From the NCBI GenBank assembly GCA_003554115.1, contig PWFE01000132.1, positions 1-7,896 on the forward strand: a stretch of 7,896 bases of DNA. The letters run 5' to 3'. Source of the DNA: Haloferacaceae archaeon (GTDB taxonomy: Archaea > Halobacteriota > Halobacteria > Halobacteriales > Haloferacaceae). The position numbers and the translations under genes were made by a program. Positions 1-4,868 of this stretch are shown in pieces. The notes under the pieces are model-generated. The model had not been told where the DNA came from. It ran no database searches and saw nothing but the letters and a program-made list of their open reading frames with translations. Within the stretch, counting starts at the first letter, position 1. Each line of letters begins with the position of its first letter.

Positions 1-8
1 TATATATC
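1..8 (+). promoter_or_regulatory. TATA-like element of the tRNA-Glu gene
   Basis: The window opens with TATATAT, centred about 32 bases before the first base of the mature tRNA. Archaeal transcription starts about 25 bases downstream of the TATA centre, which would leave a leader of only a few bases before the tRNA. The upstream part (BRE) is cut off by the window edge, so the call rests on position and composition only. Confidence 0.45.
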
Positions 9-35
9 CGCGTTCCATTCGCTCTAATGCGGAAC

Positions 36-110
<75 letters not shown>

Positions 111-146
111 TTCCATTCTACTGCTGTCATATGATCTGTCGAAAGC

Positions 147-226
147 GTTGAGCAGTCGACACGGCTGGATAGCTCAACAACGTAGAATCGCTCACGCAGT
201 TATGTGAACCGCTGTGCCCGTGAGCG
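147..226. repeat. Two adjacent perfect inverted repeats in the leader region
   Basis: Two separate stem-forming pairs lie between the tRNA and the next gene. GTTGAGC at 147-153 is matched by GCTCAAC at 172-178 (7 bp, 18-base loop). CGCTCACG at 189-196 is matched by CGTGAGCG at 219-226 (8 bp, 22-base loop). No reading frame with a coding look covers them. They could be structural elements of a small transcript, regulator sites or chance; nothing in the sequence decides this. Confidence 0.3.
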
Positions 227-262
227 TGTATGGCCCTCAGAATCGATAATTGGATACCGACA

Positions 263-280
263 TTTATCCATCCAATGGAT
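263..280 (+). promoter_or_regulatory. TATA-like element with overlapping small palindrome
   Basis: TTTATC at 263-268 is centred about 27 bases before the ATG at 294, the spacing expected for a leaderless haloarchaeal transcript. Directly overlapping it is a perfect palindrome, ATCCAT (266-271) and ATGGAT (275-280) around CCA. A repressor bound there would cover the region between TATA box and transcription start. The promoter reading is an inference from spacing; the palindrome is seen directly. Confidence 0.4.
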
Positions 281-293
281 GAGTATAACTTGC

Positions 294-680
294 ATGTCAG
301 ATGATCTTCCGGATCCTGCTGAGTATGAATGGGAGTTCGAAATTCAAGACAACGTTGGGATTTGGTATATGAAAGGGTGGCAGGGTTTTGCCGACGAGGA
401 TCTCGAAGCAGCAAGCATCCATTACCGAGAACGGGGCAAACAACGCGATATCACGGCGACGTTGGCTGTCTTCGGCGATCAGACAAACCTGCCGAAAGAA
501 ACCCAAGAGTACATGGGCGAAGCGTGGTCGGCCAACGGCGAGTACACCGGCGTCGACAAAATCGGCTTCGTCTCGGATGGCATCACCGCAATGGCGGTGA
601 AATCACAGGTTGAGGTCCCCGGCGCAGACGTCGATAACTTCAGCGATCTTGAGGCTGCGATTGAGTGGGCACAGAGCTAA
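294..680 (+). CDS. Uncharacterised acidic protein, possible SpoIIAA/STAS-like fold
   Basis: The product has 128 residues, is soluble and acidic, and has no signal peptide, membrane segment or metal-binding cysteine cluster. An in-frame ATG exists further upstream at 204. I chose ATG 294 because a TATA-like element sits about 27 bases before it and because the extra 30 residues look like translated noncoding DNA. The order of elements suggests a small alpha/beta domain. A strand with VGIWYMKGW comes at 21-29, and a helical DEDLEAASIHYRERG at 34-48. A hydrophobic strand follows (ITATLAVFGD, 53-62), then a strand VDKIGFVSDG (87-96), and a closing acidic helix (DLEAAIEWAQ, 118-127). This pattern, with an 'IGFVSDG' strand followed by a helix ending in W, recalls SpoIIAA-like/STAS domains, but no diagnostic residue is present. 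It stands alone, convergent with the DoxX gene, so context does not suggest a function. Confidence 0.75.
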   Translation: MSDDLPDPAEYEWEFEIQDNVGIWYMKGWQGFADEDLEAASIHYRERGKQRDITATLAVFGDQTNLPKETQEYMGEAWSANGEYTGVDKIGFVSDGITAMAVKSQVEVPGADVDNFSDLEAAIEWAQS

Positions 681-682
681 GC

Positions 683-764
683 ACACTGCTGTGTTGAGCG
701 GAGCGACGTTCCGTGCGTTCGGTTGTAGCTACCGATAAAACCGCGAAAAGAGAACAGACGTGTT
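683..764. terminator. Convergent intergenic region with weak terminator signals
   Basis: Just past the 294-680 stop codon a short hairpin, ACAC (683-686) and GTGT (691-694), could end the plus transcript. Read on the minus strand, 731-764 carries several T-rich stretches (TTTT runs opposite 736-739, 746-749 and nearby), which resembles the U-rich, hairpin-poor terminators of archaea and would end the DoxX transcript. Both signals are weak. Confidence 0.3.
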
Positions 765-1373
765 TTAGCCGAGGAGGTAACGCAGCGTTGGGAACCGCTC
801 GATGAGTGGTTCGCCGCCGACCTCCAGTTGTTCGATGTGGCGGTCTGCGCCCAGGATTCGACCTGCGCCCAGTGCAGCGACCGTCACGAAGACGACTGCG
901 TAGATGAGCGTCGAATCGAACGTTGCCAAGATGTCGCCCTCCCAGCTACCGAAGTAGAACATCATCATCTGGAGTGCGCCACCGAACGCAGCGAGGCGGA
1001 CGAAGCCACCAGCGATCAGCGCAACACCGATCAGGACCTGCGTCCACGGCACCATGATGTTCGCCATCTCGACAAACGCCGGCGAGGCTGCCATCGCGCC
1101 GTACAGCCCGCTGACCGGGCTTGCTGCGTCGACGTTGCCGAGGTAGCCCGCAGCGTTGAACGCCTCACCGCTAATCGCTTCGAACTTGCCGAGGCCGGCA
1201 AACAGCATCATCCCACCGATAACCAATCGGAGCAACACCGCAAACAGCCCCGAAAGCGTGTGTGCTTCACCTTCGAGTGTAATGCCCGCAAACGAACCGC
1301 CAAACTGTGTTTCAGCTTTCGTTGATGCTGTGATCTCCTCTATACCAGTCGAGCCAAGGGAGTTGTATAACAC
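765..1373 (-). CDS. DoxX-family integral membrane protein, start uncertain
   Basis: About 200 residues with four hydrophobic segments, as in the DoxX/DoxD family. Numbering from GTG 1373, they are roughly 43-64, 106-126, 127-142 and 155-175. The first carries the family-like pattern RLVIGGMMLFAGLGKFE. The second follows a loop with PWTQVLIG, and the last ends in GRILGADRHIEQL. DoxX-family proteins act in the membrane, often beside oxidoreductases, and are linked to quinone, thiol or electrophile stress; the exact chemistry is mostly unknown. The frame stays open upstream into the divergent nitroreductase gene, but that part overlaps the neighbour's promoter and is not credible. GTG 1373 is the first usable canonical start. 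However, a TATA-like element (1377-1387) and a Shine-Dalgarno match (1335-1340) both point to translation near 1328, where no ATG, GTG or TTG occurs in frame. The later in-frame ATGs fall inside the first helix. Confidence 0.85.
   Translation of the reverse strand: MLYNSLGSTGIEEITASTKAETQFGGSFAGITLEGEAHTLSGLFAVLLRLVIGGMMLFAGLGKFEAISGEAFNAAGYLGNVDAASPVSGLYGAMAASPAFVEMANIMVPWTQVLIGVALIAGGFVRLAAFGGALQMMMFYFGSWEGDILATFDSTLIYAVVFVTVAALGAGRILGADRHIEQLEVGGEPLIERFPTLRYLLG
1335..1340 (-). promoter_or_regulatory. Shine-Dalgarno-like GAGGAG inside the annotated DoxX frame
   Basis: On the minus strand GAGGAG, continuing as ATCAC, resembles the complement of the archaeal 16S rRNA 3' end. It lies inside the frame opened by GTG 1373, about 12 codons after it. 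It is followed after six bases by GCA TCA ACG AAA, where family members of this kind could begin Met-Ser-Thr-Lys. The match supports a start near 1328, but no standard start codon is there. Confidence 0.35.
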
Positions 1374-1376
1374 GTA

Positions 1377-1387
1377 GATTTTTATCC
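1377..1387 (-). promoter_or_regulatory. TATA-like element of the DoxX gene
   Basis: The minus strand reads GGATAAAAATC here, a good haloarchaeal TATA candidate. A transcription start about 25 bases on falls near 1357. That gives a short leader carrying the GAGGAG motif, but it lies downstream of the GTG at 1373. It partly overlaps the palindrome at 1384-1410. Confidence 0.45.
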
Positions 1388-1410
1388 AGTGGGAATACCC
1401 ACAATTGGAT
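1384..1410. promoter_or_regulatory. Long imperfect palindrome, candidate operator of the divergent pair
   Basis: The core is a perfect inverted repeat, GTGGG (1389-1393) and CCCAC (1398-1402) around AATA. A second nested pair extends it: ATCCA (1384-1388) and TGGAT (1406-1410), with three extra bases (AAT) on the right side. It lies between the divergent DoxX and nitroreductase genes and overlaps the DoxX TATA-like element. A dimeric repressor could control one or both genes from it. The symmetry is directly visible; the operator role is inferred. Confidence 0.4.
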
Positions 1411-1447
1411 TTCCATACCGCGAGACGCTGTTGCATCGAACGGTATG

Positions 1448-1458
1448 ACTTTACTTTC
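1448..1458 (+). promoter_or_regulatory. TATA-like element of the nitroreductase gene
   Basis: ACTTTACTTTC is centred about 25 bases before ATG 1477, which fits a leaderless or nearly leaderless transcript and favours that ATG over the one nine bases earlier at 1468. The match to a TATA box is only moderate. Confidence 0.35.
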
Positions 1459-1476
1459 AGGCTGAGTATGGATGCT

Positions 1477-2151
1477 ATGGATTTCACGACCACCGCAGCA
1501 ACGCGGCGCTCAGTCCACGAGTACCGTGAGGAGCCTATCGAACAGTCGACGCTGGATACGATCTTTGAGACAGCCACACTTGCGCCCTCTGGCTACAATC
1601 TTCAGCCGTGGGAGTTTCTCGCACTCCGCGAGGAGGAGACGAAGACCGCACTTAAAGAGGTCGCATACGATCAAGAACATGTCGTTGCCGCCGATACCAC
1701 CGTCGTCATTTTAGGAAACACGGATTTGATGGCTCACGCCGAAGTTGTCTTCGATGACTGGCTCGACAAAGAGTACATTCCAAACGAGGATGTTCGAGCC
1801 GCGCTGCTCGAAAACGTCGAAGGGATGGCCGAGATGCCAGAAGCCGAGCGCCGGATCTGGACAACGCGATCGACTGCGCTTGCAGCGATGACACTCATGT
1901 ATGCCGCGTGGGAACAGGGCGTCGCAAGCTGTCCGATGGAAGGGTTTGATCCCGATGGACTCGTTGAGACGTTCGACATTCCTGCTGGCTATGAACCAGT
2001 GATGCTCGTCACGCTCGGCTACCCCGCTGAGGAAGCCGCTGATATCGAAAACGAACGGAAAGGTCGACGGCCCATCGAAGACGTGGTCCACTATGAGACT
2101 TTCGAGCCTCGTACCGAAACGACGTTAGAAACACCAGATAGTAGCCAGTGA
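1477..2151 (+). CDS. Nitroreductase-family flavoprotein
   Basis: The product has 224 residues, the usual size for FMN-dependent NAD(P)H nitroreductase/quinone-reductase family members, and is cytoplasmic. The phosphate-binding signature TRRSVHEYR lies at 9-17, with R10, R11 and S12 as likely FMN contacts. The family motif APSGYNLQPWEF is at 36-47. The helix TTRSTALAAMTLMYAAWEQG is at about 129-148, followed by VASCPMEGFD. The C-terminal strand with VMLVTLGYPAEE comes before an acidic tail. In-frame ATGs also exist at 1405 and 1468. I prefer 1477 because the protein then begins MDFTTTAATRRS, as family members usually do, and a TATA-like element sits about 25 bases before it. The gene diverges from a DoxX gene, an association known in Bacillus for MhqN (nitroreductase) and MhqP (DoxX) in quinone resistance. 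The true substrate cannot be read from the sequence. Confidence 0.93.
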   Translation: MDFTTTAATRRSVHEYREEPIEQSTLDTIFETATLAPSGYNLQPWEFLALREEETKTALKEVAYDQEHVVAADTTVVILGNTDLMAHAEVVFDDWLDKEYIPNEDVRAALLENVEGMAEMPEAERRIWTTRSTALAAMTLMYAAWEQGVASCPMEGFDPDGLVETFDIPAGYEPVMLVTLGYPAEEAADIENERKGRRPIEDVVHYETFEPRTETTLETPDSSQ

Positions 2152-2207
2152 ACCGCCTCGAGGCACTCGCCTTGTTTATCTGTAGAAGACCACACCTTTC
2201 AACGGCG

Positions 2208-2214
2208 TTAAATT
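2208..2214 (+). promoter_or_regulatory. TATA-like element of the small membrane protein gene
   Basis: TTAAATT is centred 25 bases before the GTG at 2236, exactly the spacing of a leaderless haloarchaeal promoter. This supports both the small gene and its GTG start. Confidence 0.45.
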
Positions 2215-2235
2215 CAGCCTCATCGTAACGCATTT

Positions 2236-2400
2236 GTGAACCAAACCGCGATCCTTCATATCATTGGCACGGCTGCGATCGGAGCCGGCGTCTTCGTATC
2301 GGGTACCGAACTCACCGTTGGGTTGTTACTTCTCGGAGCGATCTTCATCGCCGCTGGCATCATCTTCGCTCGTCGCAAGGGGTCTGCATCTGAGAACTGA
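2236..2400 (+). CDS. Small two-helix membrane protein (GTG start, 54 aa)
   Basis: A GTG-started frame encodes 54 residues and is easily missed by ATG-only gene calling. It begins MNQTAILHIIGTAAIGAG. A first hydrophobic segment lies at about 5-21, a short turn with SGTE at 22-25, and a second, strongly hydrophobic segment at about 26-45 (VGLLLLGAIFIAAGIIF). It ends in a basic ARRKGSASEN tail. The positive tail suggests that the C-terminus faces the cytoplasm, so both ends would be inside. Alternating small residues (GAG, AAG) would allow helix packing. Strong support comes from hydrophobic segments interrupted only by a polar turn, GC-type third positions and a well-placed TATA-like element. 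The family is not recognised. It lies downstream of the nitroreductase with its own promoter, so co-regulation is not implied. Confidence 0.65.
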   Translation: MNQTAILHIIGTAAIGAGVFVSGTELTVGLLLLGAIFIAAGIIFARRKGSASEN

Positions 2401-2459
2401 CCATCTCGCACCCAAGAGTACAACCAGACGCCCACCGAGTGGCTCTGTCGTTCATACTG

Positions 2460-2481
2460 GTGACAAACGCACGTTTTTCAC
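2460..2481. terminator. Bidirectional hairpin terminator between convergent small genes
   Basis: GTGACAAACG (2460-2469) and CGTTTTTCAC (2472-2481) pair at nine of ten positions around a CA centre. On the plus strand the right arm carries five T (2474-2478). The hairpin covers the stop codon of the minus-strand zinc-ribbon gene (2478-2480) and lies 60 bases past the stop of the small membrane protein gene, so it could end both transcripts. Confidence 0.45.
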
Positions 2482-2639
2482 TCCTCTCGGAGAACTTGCG
2501 TGAAGTAGGGTTCTGTCTGTACATCGATAGTGATCTCTTCGATCGAGTCGACGCTTCCACACCGACAATCCGGCGGCTCTCCCGGTTCAGCAAACACGGT
2601 CTCACACCTTTGGCAGACAAAGTATCGTAAGGCCAGCAT
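2478..2639 (-). CDS. Small zinc-ribbon protein (53 aa)
   Basis: The product has 53 residues, beginning MLALRYFVCQRC. Two cysteine pairs, C9-x2-C12 and C27-x-C29, in the context FVCQRCETVF and PPDCRCGS, form a rubredoxin-like or zinc-ribbon knuckle. The second knuckle is C-x-C rather than the usual C-x2-C. An acidic tail (SIEEITIDVQTEPYF) follows. The frame opens upstream at 2723, but ATG 2639 is chosen because a TATA-like element lies 26 bases before it and the extra 28 residues lack protein character. Tiny zinc fingers like this are abundant in haloarchaea and mostly unassigned; they may bind nucleic acid or protein partners. It is divergent from the cryptochrome gene with about 108 bases between them. 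No specific function can be given. Confidence 0.72.
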   Translation of the reverse strand: MLALRYFVCQRCETVFAEPGEPPDCRCGSVDSIEEITIDVQTEPYFTQVLREE

Positions 2640-2660
2640 ACCATTTGTTGGAATCGAGTA

Positions 2661-2670
2661 GATAAATGAG
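2661..2670 (-). promoter_or_regulatory. TATA-like element of the zinc-ribbon gene
   Basis: The minus strand reads CTCATTTATC, centred about 26 bases before ATG 2639, as expected for a leaderless transcript. It decides the start codon of the gene. Confidence 0.45.
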
Positions 2671-2715
2671 CTCTGGGCGGCGTCATCGCTTGGCCAGACG
2701 CGTGGGCTCCACCGC

Positions 2716-2738
2716 AGATTCATGCGTATACAGAATCT
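2716..2738. promoter_or_regulatory. Inverted repeat just before the cryptochrome gene
   Basis: AGATTC (2716-2721) is repeated in inverted form as GAATCT (2733-2738), with an 11-base spacer that contains the small palindrome GTATAC (2726-2731). It ends 9 bases before the ATG of the cryptochrome gene, so a bound protein would cover the promoter and start. No clear TATA box stands at the ideal distance; the AT-rich part of this element may serve as one. Confidence 0.35.
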
Positions 2739-2747
2739 ACGTCAAAT

Positions 2748-4178
2748 ATGGATACAGCCGTCGTCTGGTTCCGAGATGATCTTCGCGTCGACGACAATCC
2801 GACGCTCGCTGATGCTGTTGCTGCGGCCGACCACATCGTTCCAGTATATGTCGCTGACCCGCGACGGCAGGCCACGACCCAGTACGGAACCGACAAGCGG
2901 GGGCCGATTCGGGCTCGGTTCCGCCGCGAAAGCCTGCTGGACCTTCGGGAATCGCTGCGCGAGCGAGGCGGCGAACTGCTGGTTCGGACCGGTCGGGTCG
3001 AAGACGCGGTCCCAAAACTCGCCGAGGAGGTCGGCGCCGAGGCCGTCTATGCACAGACGAAACCAGCAACCGAAGAACGAAATCGAGAGTTCGCAGTCCG
3101 TGAGTCGTTGCCCGAGGACGTCCGCTTCGAACGACGCTGGACACAGACACTGTACCACCTCGATGATCTTCCGACGCCGTACGACCGGATCAACGATACG
3201 TTCACACCGTGGCGGAAAGACGTCGAACAGCAGGCGGAGGTCCGTTCGCCCGTCGACGCCCCCGAGACGGTGTCTGTTCCGGAACTCGATGTCGACCCCG
3301 GCGAGATCCCGGCACTCACGACAGCCAGCAGCGAGCCACCGGCCGACGAGCGTGCTGTCCTCGACTTCGAGGGCGGCGAGTCCGCGGGCAAACGGCGGCT
3401 CGAAACGTACATCTGGGAGGGCGATCACCTCCGAGAGTACAAACAAACGCGCAACGGGCTTTTGGGAAGCAATTATTCGTCAAAATTCGCCGCGTGGCTC
3501 GCGGCGGGCTGTCTCTCGCCACGCCGGATCTATCGGGAGGTCCAACGCTACGAGGCTGAGCGCGTCTCCAACGAGGATACCTACTGGCTCGTCTTTGAGT
3601 TGCTGTGGCGTGACTTCTTTCAGTTCCAGTTTCTGAAACACGGAGCAGAGTTTTTCACGCCGACTGGCATCCGAGGGGTTGAAAAACAGTGGAGCCACGA
3701 CCACAAGGCGTTTCGACGGTGGGCCGACGGTCGGACGGGCGTGCCATTTGTCGACGCGAACATGCGCGAGTTGAACCGGACCGGATACATGTCGAACCGT
3801 GGCCGCCAGAACGTGGCTTCGTTTCTCGCCGACGCCCTCGGTGTCGACTGGCGGTGGGGTGCGGCCTACTTCGAAGAACGGCTCGTCGATTACGATGTGG
3901 CCTCGAATTGGGGCAACTGGGCCTATCAGGCTGGCGTCGGCAACGACTCGCGGGACAACTACTTCAACGTCCTCTCGCAAGCGGAGTACTACGACAGCAA
4001 CGCCGAGTACGTCACCACGTGGCTCCCCGAACTCGCCGAGCTCCCGGCCGAGTACGCCCATCGTCCGTGGCGGCTGGACGACCGAGAAGCGGCTGCCTAC
4101 GATGTCGACCTCGGCGTTGACTACCCACGGCCGATGATCGACATCGAGGCGCGATACCGTGAGCTACAGAGTCGCTGA
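2748..4178 (+). CDS. cry: DASH-family cryptochrome / photolyase
   Basis: A complete 476-residue flavoprotein. Residues 1 to about 160 form the photolyase alpha/beta antenna domain (VVWFRDDLRVDDNPTL at 5-20, then YVADPRR). It continues with YHLDDLPTPYDRINDTFTPWRKDVE at 136-160, the link pattern typical of the DASH group. From about 215 the helical FAD domain follows, with GLLGSNYSSKFAAWLAAGCLSPR (237-259) binding FAD phosphate. WLVFELLWRDFFQFQF comes at 280-295. The DASH-diagnostic stretch from GRTGVPFVDANMREL (328-342) through TGYMSNRGRQNVASFL (345-360) to DWRWGAAYFE (367-376) follows. After it come SNWGNW (386-391) and GVGND (396-400). DASH proteins bind FAD and a folate antenna, use blue or near-UV light, and repair pyrimidine dimers mainly in single-stranded or looped DNA; some also signal. 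No residue of the main FAD motifs looks lost. The ATG at 2748 gives the usual N-terminus. The C-terminus has no long extension, so a specialised signalling tail is absent. Confidence 0.95.
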   Translation: MDTAVVWFRDDLRVDDNPTLADAVAAADHIVPVYVADPRRQATTQYGTDKRGPIRARFRRESLLDLRESLRERGGELLVRTGRVEDAVPKLAEEVGAEAVYAQTKPATEERNREFAVRESLPEDVRFERRWTQTLYHLDDLPTPYDRINDTFTPWRKDVEQQAEVRSPVDAPETVSVPELDVDPGEIPALTTASSEPPADERAVLDFEGGESAGKRRLETYIWEGDHLREYKQTRNGLLGSNYSSKFAAWLAAGCLSPRRIYREVQRYEAERVSNEDTYWLVFELLWRDFFQFQFLKHGAEFFTPTGIRGVEKQWSHDHKAFRRWADGRTGVPFVDANMRELNRTGYMSNRGRQNVASFLADALGVDWRWGAAYFEERLVDYDVASNWGNWAYQAGVGNDSRDNYFNVLSQAEYYDSNAEYVTTWLPELAELPAEYAHRPWRLDDREAAAYDVDLGVDYPRPMIDIEARYRELQSR

Positions 4179-4244
4179 CCCGCCAGTTGCGGTTGTGTTC
4201 GACCGACGATTGCACTATTTGACTCACCTCGCGTGGGTCGACAC

Positions 4245-4266
4245 TGACAGTTGGTGACAACAGTCA
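4245..4266. promoter_or_regulatory. Imperfect palindrome upstream of the lut operon, candidate operator
   Basis: TGACAGTTG (4245-4253) and CAACAGTCA (4258-4266) are inverted copies matching at eight of nine positions around GTGA. A further CTGTCA occurs at 4291-4296. The palindrome centre lies about 58 bases upstream of the lut TATA box. Binding of a dimeric regulator, for example a substrate-sensing activator, is plausible but inferred from symmetry and position alone. Confidence 0.4.
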
Positions 4267-4304
4267 CGACTCTCTGTCTCGGTTTCATTTCTGTCAGACT
4301 GTGC

Positions 4305-4316
4305 CGAAAATATAAA
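4305..4316 (+). promoter_or_regulatory. BRE/TATA promoter of the lut operon
   Basis: CGAAAA followed by TATAAA is the clearest archaeal BRE-TATA promoter in the window. A transcription start about 25 bases downstream of the TATA centre falls near 4339, which gives a leader of roughly 12-15 bases before ATG 4353, too short for a spaced Shine-Dalgarno site. Confidence 0.65.
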
Positions 4317-4352
4317 CGACGGCAACACTAACGGACATTCATTAACATATGT

Positions 4353-4868
4353 ATGGTCTCACAACGTAGCGAACAAGCCCTCTTCGACCGCTTCAAGCAG
4401 GCGGCTGAGAGCTACAACGTCGACGTACAGCGGGTCAAACCCCCAGCAGTAAGCGAGACGATTGAGTCGCTGCTGTCTGGGCCGACCGTGGGAACGCCGC
4501 TTGAGATCCCGGATGCATCGCTACCCGAATCGGTGACGACAAAGCCGACCTCCGCCGAACTCGAAGCCGCCGAGACAGGCATAACAACCGCATCGCTGGC
4601 TATCGCCGACTATGGAAGCGTCGTGCTTCGGGCGACCGACGAGGGAAGTGAACCGATCAGTCTGTTCAACGAGTTGCACATCGTCGTGCTCCGTGAATCC
4701 GACATCGTTCCAGATATGTCGACGGCGTTCGAGTGGCTCGGCGATGAGTTGCGCGAGAGCCGCGACTCAGCAATTCTTGCGACCGGCCCCTCAGCGACGG
4801 CAGATATGGGGGCGCTCGTACAGGGAGCACACGGACCGAAACAAGTCGCAGTCATTGTTGTCACATGA
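4353..4868 (+). CDS. lutC: LUD-domain protein, lactate utilisation subunit LutC
   Basis: The product is a 171-residue cytoplasmic LUD-domain protein (LutC type, PF02589 family). The N-terminal helix (residues 1-22) is followed by a variable linker. The core starts at GITTASLAIADYGSVVL (76-92), typical of LUD strands. It ends in the family signature GPSATADMGALVQGAHGPKQVAVIVV (145-170), where GPS-x-TAD and GxHGP are conserved. In bacteria LutC works with LutA and LutB to oxidise L-lactate to pyruvate, passing electrons through Fe-S clusters. It is shorter than Bacillus LutC (about 240 residues), the loss being mainly N-terminal. The stop codon overlaps the start of the next gene as ATGA, indicating translational coupling in one operon. 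A regulator or lactate permease is not within the window. The lactate assignment is by family; other 2-hydroxy acids are possible. Confidence 0.93.
   Translation: MVSQRSEQALFDRFKQAAESYNVDVQRVKPPAVSETIESLLSGPTVGTPLEIPDASLPESVTTKPTSAELEAAETGITTASLAIADYGSVVLRATDEGSEPISLFNELHIVVLRESDIVPDMSTAFEWLGDELRESRDSAILATGPSATADMGALVQGAHGPKQVAVIVVT

Noticed and set aside
204..293. Upstream ATG 204 for the 294-680 gene
   Set aside because: The extra residues cover the inverted repeat, the TATA-like element and the palindrome, which fit a promoter better than coding sequence.
1374..1577. Upstream extension of the DoxX frame to ATG 1577
   Set aside because: It would reach into the nitroreductase coding region and cross both promoters; the residues have no DoxX-like character.
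2360..2686. A 108-codon minus-strand frame over the two small genes
   Set aside because: It runs through the zinc-ribbon gene in another frame, across the terminator hairpin and the end of the small membrane gene.
2722..3636. A 304-codon plus-strand frame overlapping the cryptochrome gene
   Set aside because: It is rich in Arg, Ser and Pro without hydrophobic core or domains, in another frame of a clearly conserved cryptochrome; a typical shadow of high-GC coding sequence.
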